DNA of 64,000 nucleotides from contig CANEZP010000014.1 in NCBI GenBank assembly GCA_947444305.1, forward strand, positions 50,917 through 114,916, given 5' to 3'. The notes under the pieces were generated by a model. The model searched no databases, was not told the DNA's origin, and worked only from the letters and a program-made list of their open reading frames with translations. Position 1 is the stretch's first letter. Each line of letters starts with the position of its first letter. Below are positions 34,625 through 43,798 of the stretch, in pieces. Made by a program: the position numbers and the translations under genes. The DNA is from Pseudobdellovibrionaceae bacterium. GTDB taxonomy: Bacteria > Bdellovibrionota > Bdellovibrionia > Bdellovibrionales > UBA1609.

Positions 34625-35434
34625 ATGCAGACTCCGTCGATACCGCAATGCGGTAAAAATCTAGATTTTGGGCCCCTTCGCCCCTGGCCCGCGGCTTTGC
34701 CCGCCTTCGCTTGGCGAGGAGAACTCATCAGCGGGTTCGACCGGTCCCAAGGCTTTGCCGTGGACTTGTTCGAAACGCAACGGGCCTCGCTCGTTGACGC
34801 AATTAAGGCGAGCCACCCCGAACTCACCCTAAGCGAGCTCGCGCGCCTGGCCTTCGCGCTCGAAACAACATGGCCTGATCTGTACCTCGAAGTGCGGGAG
34901 CATTTGTTCCAGGAATTTTCCTTTCGCTGGTCGGAAAGATTAGAGTCGACGCTTCAGATCTTGCGCGCAACACCCCTAGCATTCCAAAACTGGGTTAGCG
35001 AAAAAGATCTAGGACCGCGCGAGCTTTCGGTGCTGCTTGCCTTACCGTCGGTGCCCGCCTTCCATCCGTTTCTAAACGCGATGACGGAAATTCCGCTTTC
35101 GCGCAGCGAAGGCACCCGGGTTTTGGAAACCGGCGCGGAACTCTTCATGACGGGCCGGCCGCTCAACGATTTGCTGCCTTCGGGCTCGGACGGACCGGCG
35201 TACTTGCGCCAACTGGAAAAATGGCGGCGTCCCCAGTCTTTGGGCATGGACGATCAGTGGCGCGAAACCGTCAAGCTTTGGCCGTGGCCTTCGCAAGTGC
35301 AGGGTAAATGGCAGCGCTTCGGTGACCAGAGCGGGCTCGACGTGAATATCCGCTCCACCTCGGCCGAGGACTTCCGCAAGAAACTTAAAACTCTACTCTC
35401 GATCGGCGACACTTGGCATGACCGAGAAATTTGA
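34625..35434 (+). CDS. Unknown protein coupled to an SPL-like radical SAM gene
   Basis: The 269-residue protein has no signal peptide or membrane helix. It is rich in Trp and Leu, with segments RPWPAALPAFAWRGE, SELARLAFALETTWP and WRETVKLWPWPSQVQGKW. I recognise no family. Its last 17 bases overlap the start of the radical SAM gene, which implies coupled translation and perhaps a physical partnership. The upstream gene is on the other strand, so this is the first gene of a two-gene operon. Confidence 0.75.
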   Translation: MQTPSIPQCGKNLDFGPLRPWPAALPAFAWRGELISGFDRSQGFAVDLFETQRASLVDAIKASHPELTLSELARLAFALETTWPDLYLEVREHLFQEFSFRWSERLESTLQILRATPLAFQNWVSEKDLGPRELSVLLALPSVPAFHPFLNAMTEIPLSRSEGTRVLETGAELFMTGRPLNDLLPSGSDGPAYLRQLEKWRRPQSLGMDDQWRETVKLWPWPSQVQGKWQRFGDQSGLDVNIRSTSAEDFRKKLKTLLSIGDTWHDREI

Positions 35435-36536
35435 TCGCGTCTACATCGACGAGAATTCGCGTGGTTCGAAACTTGCGACCCGCGTGCTCGAAATTTTTCC
35501 ACCGGAAAAAATCGAATTTGTGAGTTCCCGTCCGTTTCCGAACGTCGACGGCGAACTGTCGGCGTGTGAATTCGCGCGTAGTAAGCGGCATTTGTTTTTA
35601 ACGCCGTATAAAGGCAAATTCTTTAAACGGTGCCCCGGCTCGCGACCCGGCTTGGCGTGCTGCAATTACTTCGTGCTCAACTGGGGCCTCCAGTGCGACA
35701 TGAATTGTTCGTACTGCTACTTGCAGACGTTTATTAACTCGCCCGTCCTGACCGTATATACAAATTTAGATGATGCTTTAAATGAGCTTCGTGCGCTGAA
35801 CATGCAAGATCATGTGTTGCGCATGGGCACGGGCGAGACCGTCGATTCTTTATCACTCGATGAGCTGACGCTTTACTCGCACGAACTGATCACCTTCTTC
35901 CGCGATTATCCGAAATGGCAGCTCGAGTTTAAAACGAAGTCGGCGAAGGTTGAGCAATTCCTGGACGTGCCGCACGCGAATAACGTGATCGTAAGCTGGT
36001 CGGTAAATCCGCAGTTGATCATCTCGGCCGAAGAGCACCTCACCGCATCGCTCGAAGAGCGTTTGTCGGCGGCCGAAGCTTGCCTCGCGAAGGATTTCAA
36101 AGTTTCGTTCCACATCGACCCGATGATCTGGCACGAGGAGTGGCGCGAGTCTTACGGCGGTTTAGTAGACGAAATTGCGCGCCGGTTTAAACCTTCCCAG
36201 ATTCCTTATTTGTCGGTCGGCGCGTTGCGCTTCCAGCCCGAGCAGCGCGGAATCATGCGCGAACGCTTCGGCTTCAATTCTTATGTCACAAAGGCCGAGA
36301 CTTTCCCGAGCCGCGACGGCAAATGGCGCTACGACGAAAAACTGCGCCAAGAGATGTTCGCGTTCGTGATCGCGCGTTTCCGTTCGCACAATCCCGACTG
36401 GCGTATTTTTATGTGCATGGAAACACCGGAGACTTGGCTCAAGACCACCGGTTCAAGCCCGTTCAAGAAAAACGAAATGAAAGATCTTTTTGATCCGTCC
36501 GTGCTGACGGCCGCCCGCCGCGCCGAAGGCGTTTAA
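35418..36536 (+). CDS. Spore photoproduct lyase-like radical SAM protein
   Basis: The 372-residue protein carries a radical SAM cluster motif CDMNCSYC (Cys93, Cys97, Cys100) followed by YLQTF, as in SplB-type enzymes. The C-terminal half matches the SPL family plan: RMGTGETVDSLSLDELT, LEFKTKSAKVEQFL, VIVSWSVNPQ and FHIDPMIWHEEW. True spore photoproduct lyases repair thymine dimers of spore DNA; many relatives in non-sporulating bacteria have unknown substrates. The host lineage inferred here makes no spores, so a different DNA repair or modification role is likely. It overlaps the unknown gene at 34625 by 17 bases. Confidence 0.87.
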   Translation: MTEKFDRVYIDENSRGSKLATRVLEIFPPEKIEFVSSRPFPNVDGELSACEFARSKRHLFLTPYKGKFFKRCPGSRPGLACCNYFVLNWGLQCDMNCSYCYLQTFINSPVLTVYTNLDDALNELRALNMQDHVLRMGTGETVDSLSLDELTLYSHELITFFRDYPKWQLEFKTKSAKVEQFLDVPHANNVIVSWSVNPQLIISAEEHLTASLEERLSAAEACLAKDFKVSFHIDPMIWHEEWRESYGGLVDEIARRFKPSQIPYLSVGALRFQPEQRGIMRERFGFNSYVTKAETFPSRDGKWRYDEKLRQEMFAFVIARFRSHNPDWRIFMCMETPETWLKTTGSSPFKKNEMKDLFDPSVLTAARRAEGV

Positions 36537-36545
36537 GCGCAGAAG

Positions 36546-36565
36546 GTCTTCGGAAGGCCGAAGAC
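36546..36565. terminator. Hairpin between convergent genes, possible terminator
   Basis: A perfect eight-base stem GTCTTCGG/CCGAAGAC with loop AAGG lies between the stops at 36536 and 36567. It has no T-tract on either strand, so terminator function is uncertain. Confidence 0.4.
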
Positions 36566-36566
36566 G

Positions 36567-37325
36567 TTAGAAGAACAAACGAGCGCCGTATTCGAAACCG
36601 GTGCGATCTTCCTTAGTCACCGCTCCGGCCGCGCCCGCACCCGAGCCCGTCGCGGTGGACCGCATCGGCTCCTGATAGTAATTGCCGAACAAACGTAAGA
36701 TACCGACTTCGAGGAAAGCGCCCGCCGTCACGCGGTGCCCTTCAAGCTTATTGCCCAAATTCGATTCATCGGGGAAGTAGTGCCGGTATTTACCCTGCAG
36801 CCCGAACGCGTTGATCAGATACAACTGCGCTTGGGCTTCGGCGAAAGTGTTCTTCCATTCTTCTCGTGAATCCAGGTCACGCAATTGGCGCAGGCCGTAG
36901 CGCGCAACTAGGTTCGTGGTTTGCGAGGAGGAGCCGAGTAAGCGCAAGCCCGCCGCGCCAGAGTAAGATTCCAAGTTATCGTCGGTTTTTTCGTACTCAC
37001 CCATCAGGTTGAGGATCGAAAGATAGAAATCGAGCTGGTAGCTTTGCGAGGTGTGGTCAACGGCGACGGCCGCGTTGCCGGTTTTAACTTTGAATTGGTT
37101 GTACCCACCCGCCAAATTAATTTCGGCCAGGTTACCCGCGCTGCGGTTAAGCGCCAACCATTGATCGGCCAAACTCGCTTTGCTTTTTTGCGTCACCCAA
37201 TCGGCAACGGTCCACCGCGAAGAAGACTTCGCGGCCGAGTTTTTGCTTTTCAAGAAATCCATTTGGAAATTCGCGGCGGCCGAAACCGAGTAAGAAGCAA
37301 AAACTAGGAAGATTATTAATTTCAT
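36567..37325 (-). CDS. Exported beta-rich protein, outer-membrane-like
   Basis: Starting at the ATG at 37325 (GAGGGTG upstream), the product is 252 residues with a signal peptide (LIIFLVFASYSVSAAA). The mature protein alternates polar and hydrophobic residues with aromatic ends (NLVARYGLRQLRDLD, YLINAFGLQGKYRHYFP, FLEVGILRLFGNYYQEP) and finishes in FEYGARLFF, an outer-membrane-barrel-like C-terminal Phe. It is nine bases after the gene at 37334 on the same strand. Function is unknown, with a small porin-like or surface barrel most likely. Confidence 0.7.
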   Translation of the reverse strand: MKLIIFLVFASYSVSAAANFQMDFLKSKNSAAKSSSRWTVADWVTQKSKASLADQWLALNRSAGNLAEINLAGGYNQFKVKTGNAAVAVDHTSQSYQLDFYLSILNLMGEYEKTDDNLESYSGAAGLRLLGSSSQTTNLVARYGLRQLRDLDSREEWKNTFAEAQAQLYLINAFGLQGKYRHYFPDESNLGNKLEGHRVTAGAFLEVGILRLFGNYYQEPMRSTATGSGAGAAGAVTKEDRTGFEYGARLFF

Positions 37326-37333
37326 GATCACCC

Positions 37334-38284
37334 TCAAAAAGCGAGCAGGAGAAATGCCGCCATGTTCGCGATAAAAACGAGCGAGGCCACGAGTGGCTTC
37401 TTTTCTTCCACTTTTTGTTTCGCGCTGGTCATGCCCGGGGAGAAAAATTCGGGATCAATCTTAGACTTCAAAGAATCTTTTAATGAGTAAGCCTGCTCAA
37501 GCCGTTTGAGTTCACGCGGTAAGCGTACCATCGTGCCGTCTTCGACGGAGGTTGCGCGGTTCATGCGATCGAGTTCTATCAACACCGTCGAACCGGTGTG
37601 CTCGACGACACGGCCCTCGGCAAACACTTCGATGCTCGCGCCGTGGGTAAACAGCGGTTTCAGGTGATCACTGTAGACGCGAATCAATTGCGCGGGATCA
37701 CCCACATCAATCTCGGCATTGGCCCCGACTTCGGCTTTGACCAACAGGCGGCGGCCTTCTTGATAGACGGGCCGCCCTTTCAACGGATCGGTGATCACGA
37801 AACCGTGGTACGGGATGCTCGCGATAAAATCGTTGATCAGCTTCACGACCGCGGGCTCGAGTTGTTCGGCCACGGGTAATGAAGGCTGTAAGGTGAGCTG
37901 ATGTTCCCACAACGGTCGGCCGTAATCGCCTTCATAGACGCGCATGTGCAAGACACGGTCATCGATCCAGGTGGTCACTAGCGCGTTGGCGTCGAGCAAC
38001 TTTCCCAAGATGATCGCATCGGCCGGGGTTAAGACCGAGCGCGCTTGGTAAACGTCTTTTTGCATCAGGAAGTTTTTGCTCGCGACGAGAAAGCGTTTAT
38101 CGCTCGTCAGTTTCTCGCGAAGTTCCCACCATGCTTCTTCGGCAGCGGGCGAAAGCTCGGGCGATGTCTTAATCGGGAAGACCGATAAACGGCGAAGCAA
38201 AACATGATTTGTTTGTGCGAAAGCCTGCGGGGCCAACGTGCAAACGGCAAACGCTAAAGATAATAATCGCGCCAACTTTGTCAT
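37334..38284 (-). CDS. Exported protein with C-terminal membrane helix
   Basis: The 316-residue product has a signal peptide ending AQAFAQ-type (APQAFAQT) and a C-terminal hydrophobic segment (SLVFIANMAAFLLLAF). The middle contains a lipoprotein-LpoB/CsgG-like strand order: FLVASKNFLM, DAIILGKLLDANALVTTWID, and later ASIEVFAEGRVVEHTGSTVLIELDR. The resemblance to CsgG-related or SH3-like modules is suggestive only. It precedes the barrel-like gene by nine bases, and lies 43 bases after the DUF429 gene, so it may end the large Gld operon. Confidence 0.65.
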   Translation of the reverse strand: MTKLARLLSLAFAVCTLAPQAFAQTNHVLLRRLSVFPIKTSPELSPAAEEAWWELREKLTSDKRFLVASKNFLMQKDVYQARSVLTPADAIILGKLLDANALVTTWIDDRVLHMRVYEGDYGRPLWEHQLTLQPSLPVAEQLEPAVVKLINDFIASIPYHGFVITDPLKGRPVYQEGRRLLVKAEVGANAEIDVGDPAQLIRVYSDHLKPLFTHGASIEVFAEGRVVEHTGSTVLIELDRMNRATSVEDGTMVRLPRELKRLEQAYSLKDSLKSKIDPEFFSPGMTSAKQKVEEKKPLVASLVFIANMAAFLLLAF

Positions 38285-38326
38285 CTACCAAAAGGATAAC
38301 AAGCTTTCGGCCGATGCGCGCTGGAC

Positions 38327-39232
38327 TCAAGGCCAGGGAAAAATCTTTTTTGGAATTTCGATCCAGCTCTCTTTGCGGGGAAAACCTTTGGGTCTAGGTT
38401 CCGTGTGCCCGAGAAAAGCCAACAGCCCGGTGATCGCGCAGATAAACGAATCGAAAGCTTGCGGTGATTCGGCCAAGATCTTTATGTCTTGATCGTAAAT
38501 AAAGGCTAAGCTTTTATCCATCATCTTGTTCAAAACGATTTGCCGGCTAGCCTGCCCGCCTTCCCAGTGGCGGTGAAAACGCAGGTGCGATTTGCCGATG
38601 TTCAATGCGTTACCGATACGCCACAAGCTCAGCTTCGGGAAGGCTTCGACCAACGGAAATTGAATTCGCCGGCCGAGATACTGCGCCCGCGCCGTTAACG
38701 GCGCAAGATTAGAGCCCAACGCGTGCTGCAGATGGAACGGTTCTTCGAGTTCGGATTGCAGATACTGCTCAACGCAACGTTCGGTGTAGGGGGTGAACAG
38801 CCGCGTGGGCCGCTTCTTTTGGGTACGGAAGTGCTTCCACATCCAAAGAATCTCGGGTTCTTCGCAATTTTCGTAACCCACGCATTTCTTATGGGAGCAG
38901 AGCAAGCACTTGGGCAGCTGCAACGGCACGTCGAAGGTGACGCTCTCGACCGGCGGGGGGTTTTGCGCGATGAGTTTTATGATTTGCGAATCGGCCGAAA
39001 CTTCGCCGTCGGTTTTGATCTTGTCGAACAAGCGGCTTAAAAATATTTTCCGTTGCGCGGGATAATATTCGAGCATCGACAGACAGGTTTTGTCCGTCTT
39101 GCCGCCGCCTAGGGACACCCCGATGAAACGGTGAGATTTCGGAATTTTTTTTGGATTCAGCAGCGCGATCTCTGCGAACGGGGCTACAGGACCGCTTTTG
39201 CGTTGAGTACTTCGAACTTTTCCGCGCGACAT
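38327..39232 (-). CDS. DUF429 family protein, predicted RNase H-like nuclease
   Basis: The 301-residue protein has the DUF429 opening HRFIGVSLGGGKTDKTCL and closing QAFDSFICAITGLLAFL, both acidic strand motifs of an RNase H-like fold. A Cys cluster CLLCSHKKCVGYENC near residue 110 could bind zinc, which I do not associate with typical members. The N-terminal 30 residues are basic. It begins inside the GHMP kinase gene, overlapping by 49 bases, so expression is coupled. Function in the family is predicted, not shown. Confidence 0.82.
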   Translation of the reverse strand: MSRGKVRSTQRKSGPVAPFAEIALLNPKKIPKSHRFIGVSLGGGKTDKTCLSMLEYYPAQRKIFLSRLFDKIKTDGEVSADSQIIKLIAQNPPPVESVTFDVPLQLPKCLLCSHKKCVGYENCEEPEILWMWKHFRTQKKRPTRLFTPYTERCVEQYLQSELEEPFHLQHALGSNLAPLTARAQYLGRRIQFPLVEAFPKLSLWRIGNALNIGKSHLRFHRHWEGGQASRQIVLNKMMDKSLAFIYDQDIKILAESPQAFDSFICAITGLLAFLGHTEPRPKGFPRKESWIEIPKKIFPWP

Positions 39233-40164
39233 CCTGCCTCAACTTGTTGTTTGCGATCCGGATGCGACCAAACGAGGACGCAGCCTCCACCACCCGCTCC
39301 ACATATCTTAACAGCGGATGCCCCCGCTTTTAAAGCGACATTACGTAGACGCTCAATTTCGGGGCTCGAAAAAGAAGTTGAAAGACGCACGCGGGCTTCA
39401 AATTCACGGTCGAAGAGACGCGGAAATTCGCCGAACTGCGAATCCTTCAAGGCTTTGTACATATCATAAGATACGTCACGGATATCCCGCAGCGCTTGCA
39501 TCGTGTGCTCTTCGTTATTAAGCGCGGCTTTGATGACCTGCCAATTGTTCAATCCGGAATGGTGCGGATGACCGGTGTACACCAAACTTAAATGGCTGTC
39601 CCAGAGCTCTTTGTTCGTGGTTAGCGTTTCGAGCCGGGGTCCGCGCGGGCCGTAATGAATAGCGTTCAATCCGGGCTGCACGGCCGGGTAATAATCTTGC
39701 GTACCCGTCATCTTGTGTAACACCTGCGCCTCAAGATTGGCCGAGAGCGTGACCATATCGTAGAGTCCGAGATCTTCGCCCCGCCATGCCGAAAAGGCTT
39801 TGATCAAACTTATCGAAAGAGATGAGCTGCCGCCGAGACCGCCGCCCACCGGGCTTTCGCTGGAAGTCTCGAGACGAAAACCTTTTTCCGGCTTCCAAAA
39901 AGCGACGTGCTTTTGGACGAGGCTCAGTTCCTGATCTTTTGCGCTGAGCAATTCATTGAGGTCCGCGTAGGTCTTCTTGAATTTCAAATCACGTATGTCT
40001 AATTCGATCTTTTTGTCTTCGCGCGGTTCGAGCGTGACGTGCGTAAAGATTGAGACCGATAAATTGATCGTCACGCAGCCGTCGACCAGGAGATTAAGGG
40101 GCCAACAATCGAGCGTGCCACCCGAAAGATCTACGCGCGTGGCTGATTTTTTAGTGATGATCAC
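39184..40164 (-). CDS. GHMP family sugar kinase, heptose-7-phosphate kinase-like
   Basis: The 326-residue protein begins at a GTG that overlaps the stop of the DUF4340 gene. It has the GHMP motifs: ATRVDLSGGTLD at the start, the phosphate loop SPVGGGLGGSSSLSISL at about 104-120, and KICGAGGGGCVLVW near the end. The pattern is closest to D-glycero-D-manno-heptose 7-phosphate kinases and fucokinase-like enzymes. It may supply an activated sugar for a surface polysaccharide. Its position inside a Gld-type ABC operon is unusual. Confidence 0.86.
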   Translation of the reverse strand: MIITKKSATRVDLSGGTLDCWPLNLLVDGCVTINLSVSIFTHVTLEPREDKKIELDIRDLKFKKTYADLNELLSAKDQELSLVQKHVAFWKPEKGFRLETSSESPVGGGLGGSSSLSISLIKAFSAWRGEDLGLYDMVTLSANLEAQVLHKMTGTQDYYPAVQPGLNAIHYGPRGPRLETLTTNKELWDSHLSLVYTGHPHHSGLNNWQVIKAALNNEEHTMQALRDIRDVSYDMYKALKDSQFGEFPRLFDREFEARVRLSTSFSSPEIERLRNVALKAGASAVKICGAGGGGCVLVWSHPDRKQQVEAGCRAEKFEVLNAKAVL

Positions 40165-41525
40165 TTGCTCTCCGGATTTATCGGGCCCGTTTTGATCGCT
40201 AAGGCGCGAACCAGGGCTTCTAGTTTTTCGTTGGGCAGGCCGAAAGTTTCTTTCTCTAAGTTGGTGCGGGCGTACCGGAAGCTTGCGCCGTTGTTGCTTA
40301 AGGCGCGCGCTTTGTACTCGTCACCCCAAGCGAGCGTGAAAATCTCGATGCCTTGATTATCTTTCACGAGGATTTGGGCCGAGGCAATCCCCGTTTTCGC
40401 TTTAGCGGCCCCGAATTCTTTGGCTTCGAGCCCGCGCAACGCTTGCATAAATTCGACCGCCTCGTTACTGACGTCGGCGTTTTTATCGGTGACCCATCCG
40501 GATTCGGTTTTCTTTAAATTTGCGACAATCTTTTTCGACTTAAGTTCGATCGTCCGCGCGAGTTCAACCGGAAACTCGAAAGCTTTGCGACCATCCCGGA
40601 AAAATTCGGCCGGCACGCGCACCTGAGAAATTCCTGCAACCGACACTTTATAAATCGTCGGCCGTTTGTCGGTGTAAAGGAAAACATCTTCGGCGCGATT
40701 TTGCCCGATCGTGAGCAGCCAGTTACCGTTGAGGCTGATCTTGGCGCTAGGTACGAGCAACAGCAACGAGCGCTTATCCTCTTCGGTGAGCTCGTCCTTG
40801 ACGATGTCGGCGGGTTTGAATTCTTGCACCCGTTCGAGCCACGCTTCGATTTTACCCGCATCCAGCGGATAGGCCGGTGCGGGATCAATGGTCCAACGGC
40901 CGTCTTTTTTTAGAACGGCGTACTTATGCCCTTCGAGATCTACTTCGGCTTTTTCGACCGGGGCTTTGTCGCGATAAAGCAGCCTAGAGCGAAACGAATT
41001 TCCGGTTCGCGAATTGAGCTGCGCAAAGCCCGTGTCGCCGATCAAGAGCGTGTCATTTTGCCGAAGGTAAAAGCTGCCGTCGAACGCGTTTTTTGAACTT
41101 AAGGATAGCGTTTCCTTCTTGCCTGATTGCCCCGCGATAAACGTGGCCATGGGCGGAGACAAGCCGTACTTGGACCAGTCGACCGCGCCCTGCTTTTCAT
41201 CTTCGGGGGTAAAGAGTCTTACGCGCTGAGTGGTCAGCGAAAGCAAATACGAGAGCGCGCTCGTCTCTTCGACATCGTCGTTCACGGGCTGGGTCATCTG
41301 CCATTGACCGTCTTCCTTTTTGTGAATCTCGACCGTACCTTGCGCGCGTTCGATTTTTAAGTAGTCGATATCTTGACTGCGAAAGGAAAACGAAGCGCGC
41401 TCATCCGATGCGAACGTGCCCTCGTTCTGGGCCTTGCGGTAATCGATGAAAGTGTAGACCGCCAGGCCCGCGACGAGCAGGGACATAACCAAACTTCCAC
41501 GCAGCTTCTGCAAGAACGACTTCAT
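40161..41525 (-). CDS. DUF4340 domain-containing membrane-anchored protein
   Basis: The ATG at 41525 overlaps the GldG stop (ATGA), giving 454 residues. An N-terminal membrane helix (SLVMSLLVAGLAVYTFI) is followed by repeated DUF4340 units, with IDYLKIERAQGTVEIHKKEDGQWQM-like strands and the Asn/Ser-rich WSKYGLSPPMATF. DUF4340 proteins regularly follow GldG-type genes in myxobacterial and delta-proteobacterial ABC operons. The extracytoplasmic part may form a beta-rich scaffold. Its exact function is unknown. Confidence 0.88.
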   Translation of the reverse strand: MKSFLQKLRGSLVMSLLVAGLAVYTFIDYRKAQNEGTFASDERASFSFRSQDIDYLKIERAQGTVEIHKKEDGQWQMTQPVNDDVEETSALSYLLSLTTQRVRLFTPEDEKQGAVDWSKYGLSPPMATFIAGQSGKKETLSLSSKNAFDGSFYLRQNDTLLIGDTGFAQLNSRTGNSFRSRLLYRDKAPVEKAEVDLEGHKYAVLKKDGRWTIDPAPAYPLDAGKIEAWLERVQEFKPADIVKDELTEEDKRSLLLLVPSAKISLNGNWLLTIGQNRAEDVFLYTDKRPTIYKVSVAGISQVRVPAEFFRDGRKAFEFPVELARTIELKSKKIVANLKKTESGWVTDKNADVSNEAVEFMQALRGLEAKEFGAAKAKTGIASAQILVKDNQGIEIFTLAWGDEYKARALSNNGASFRYARTNLEKETFGLPNEKLEALVRALAIKTGPINPESK

Positions 41526-43030
41526 GCCCCTCTCCGACGGAACCACAACACGACGCTCGTGAGCAGCAGAATAAGCGGAATACTTAATCCCACGAGTATG
41601 ATCATCAAACGTTTGAACGCCGACAACACGATCATGGTGCCGGCCGGTAATTTCGGGCGGATGCTGATGAGGTCGGTCTGATTGGTAAGCTGCGCGAGCG
41701 AATTGATCGCGAGGTCACGGTTCACGCCTACGGCCAGACCGCGGTTCGAAATAAAATCGCTGTCGCCGAAGACAACCGCGTTCTTAGCCGACATCCCTAA
41801 GGTTACGGGGAAAGTCTTCGCCGGGGCACTCACGCCTTTCGTCAACTCGGTGATCGTGAAAGCTAAAGCATCGGACTTCACGATTTCTTTAACGTCGGTG
41901 GCCGGGTCGCGCCCCTGCGCGGGCTTGAGTTCGCTGGCCATGATAAACAGCGCGAAAGACGCTCCCGTAGGAAAGCTGCGCGAGATTTCGCTCGTCGGAT
42001 CGAAGTTAAGCCCCAGCACCCCGACCGGGCCCCAACCTTCGAGCGGCGATTTGGTGAGTACGTAGTTGTTCTGAAACTCGATGCCTAACGTCTTGGTTAA
42101 ATTCGCTAAGTTGTGCCGCTGTCCCGGATCCAACGCGAGGAACAGTTTTCCGCCGGCGGCGGCGTAATCGCGCAACCACTTTAACTCTTCATCGAGGAAG
42201 GCGACGACGGGCCCGACGATAGCTACGGCCGATGCATCCTTGGGAATTTCTTTTTTCTCGACGAGGTTCAGACCCTCGACTTTGAAAGAAGCTTCTTCCA
42301 AGGCATGTTTGAATTCACGCAAGCCTTGATCAGTTTCGAGATCGATGTCTTTTTCGCCGTGGCCTTTGAGGAAGTAGATTTTGCTGTCCCCGCTGCGGGT
42401 GGCTTTCACCATGGCCGAGGTTAGGGCCGCTTCGTCGAAGGGCGGTTCGGCACGCACTTTCTTACCTTGGTGTTCAACGAAGACGAAGACCGGCGACGAA
42501 TCACGATCGGGCTGCTCGTTCAAATACTTGAGCGCGAGTTCGGCATCGACGTAGGAGTTATAAAATTCGACTTTCAAGCGCGGCGAAAGTTCTTGGTAGA
42601 CTTGAAGATTCTGTTTTACACGCCCGCGGCCTTCCTGCCCCGCCGCGCCCTTGTAAAAGACGTTCACGTTCATGTCATTGCGCAGGCCTTTAATCAGCGA
42701 CGCGCTCTGGTCGGAAAGTGAGTTTAGTTTCTCGGCCGTGACGTCCCAGGTCTTGTTGTGCCGGTTCGCCAGATAATTGATGCACACTAAAAACGTGATG
42801 ACGATAACGATCGTGAGGCCCATGTTCATGCCGTGCTTGGTGGTTCGCATGGTGAGGAAGTCCCAGTACAGACGCCAGTCGACAACGACGTTGAAGAGAA
42901 GGCTCGCGACGGCGAGTCCTAGGAAGACGCTGTTCAGGTTGAGCCACATGCCCGTGCCGATTTTCAACGCGATCGCGGCGGCAAAAAATAGAAACGCTAC
43001 GAAAAATGAAATCCTTGTTCTACTCCACAT
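41522..43030 (-). CDS. GldG family ABC-type substrate-binding-like membrane protein
   Basis: The 502-residue protein has several N-terminal membrane helices and one at the C-terminus (MIILVGLSIPLILLLTSVVLWF). The large soluble part has the GldG/ABC_transp_aux pattern: KTWDVTAEKLNSLSDQS, the strand NVFYKGAAG, YFLKGHGEKDIDLE, and DPTSEISRSFPTG. Related proteins GldG (gliding in Bacteroidetes) and AglS-linked or ABC auxiliary proteins act with an ATPase and permease. It starts three bases after the permease gene. The substrate is unknown. Confidence 0.9.
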   Translation of the reverse strand: MWSRTRISFFVAFLFFAAAIALKIGTGMWLNLNSVFLGLAVASLLFNVVVDWRLYWDFLTMRTTKHGMNMGLTIVIVITFLVCINYLANRHNKTWDVTAEKLNSLSDQSASLIKGLRNDMNVNVFYKGAAGQEGRGRVKQNLQVYQELSPRLKVEFYNSYVDAELALKYLNEQPDRDSSPVFVFVEHQGKKVRAEPPFDEAALTSAMVKATRSGDSKIYFLKGHGEKDIDLETDQGLREFKHALEEASFKVEGLNLVEKKEIPKDASAVAIVGPVVAFLDEELKWLRDYAAAGGKLFLALDPGQRHNLANLTKTLGIEFQNNYVLTKSPLEGWGPVGVLGLNFDPTSEISRSFPTGASFALFIMASELKPAQGRDPATDVKEIVKSDALAFTITELTKGVSAPAKTFPVTLGMSAKNAVVFGDSDFISNRGLAVGVNRDLAINSLAQLTNQTDLISIRPKLPAGTMIVLSAFKRLMIILVGLSIPLILLLTSVVLWFRRRGA

Positions 43031-43033
43031 AAC

Positions 43034-43798
43034 TTACCTCCACCGTGAGCTTTCGACGACCCGTTGGGTAAGGAACACGAAGAAGCCGATCACGCTGCAC
43101 AAATACACGAGCGAGTTTAATTTGATCGAGCCCATGATAAAACCGGTGAAGTGCTGACCGAGCCCGATGTATTCCATGACCGCGCCGGCGGTGCCGGCTT
43201 GCTCGCCGAGTCCCTGCGAAACGAACCACAACATCAAGTTGAAGATCAACGCCATGATTACCGAAAGCATGATCGACTCGGTCAAAGCCGAAGCAAACAA
43301 ACCGACCGCGACGTACACCGCCGATACGAGCAGCAGACCTAAGTACGCGGCAAGTAGCGGTACGAACGGGTAAGCGCCCACCGCGCGGGTTGCGAGCGGA
43401 TAGATAAAGGAGATTAAGATAAGCACCGACACCGCGCCGAGCCCGCCTAAAAATTTCCCGAGCGCGATTTGCGTCGCCGTCACCGGCGAAGTGAGCAACA
43501 GATCGTAGGTGCGTAAGCGCTTTTCTTCGGCGAGTAGACGCATCGTTAGCGCCGGAATCAAGAACACGAAAAGTAAATGCACGTAAGAAATGTGGGCCAA
43601 GAAAACTTCGCGTTGCAGACTTAAGCCCGCTTCCATCCCGGGTTGGCTCATCGCGAGCGAGCGCTGCGCGAACTGCAATAGCCCGCGCATGTAGTTGAAA
43701 CTCCACACCACGTTGGCGAGCGCCGCGATGACGTAAAATAAAGGATTGGTTAAAAGATTTCGCAGGTCCTTACCGGCGAGGGTGAGCGTGCCTCTCAT
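43034..43798 (-). CDS. ABC transporter permease, GldF-type (ABC-2)
   Basis: The 254-residue protein has six predicted membrane helices and the ABC-2 permease layout: RDLRNLL-type cytoplasmic start, FLIPALTMRLLAEEKRLRTYDLLLTSPVT (the conserved EE...T...LL loop), and the last helices ending VYLCSVIGFFVFL. It pairs with the ATPase gene (four-base overlap) and the GldG protein. It likely moves a lipid, polysaccharide or other cargo, or powers a surface apparatus. Confidence 0.92.
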   Translation of the reverse strand: MRGTLTLAGKDLRNLLTNPLFYVIAALANVVWSFNYMRGLLQFAQRSLAMSQPGMEAGLSLQREVFLAHISYVHLLFVFLIPALTMRLLAEEKRLRTYDLLLTSPVTATQIALGKFLGGLGAVSVLILISFIYPLATRAVGAYPFVPLLAAYLGLLLVSAVYVAVGLFASALTESIMLSVIMALIFNLMLWFVSQGLGEQAGTAGAVMEYIGLGQHFTGFIMGSIKLNSLVYLCSVIGFFVFLTQRVVESSRWR

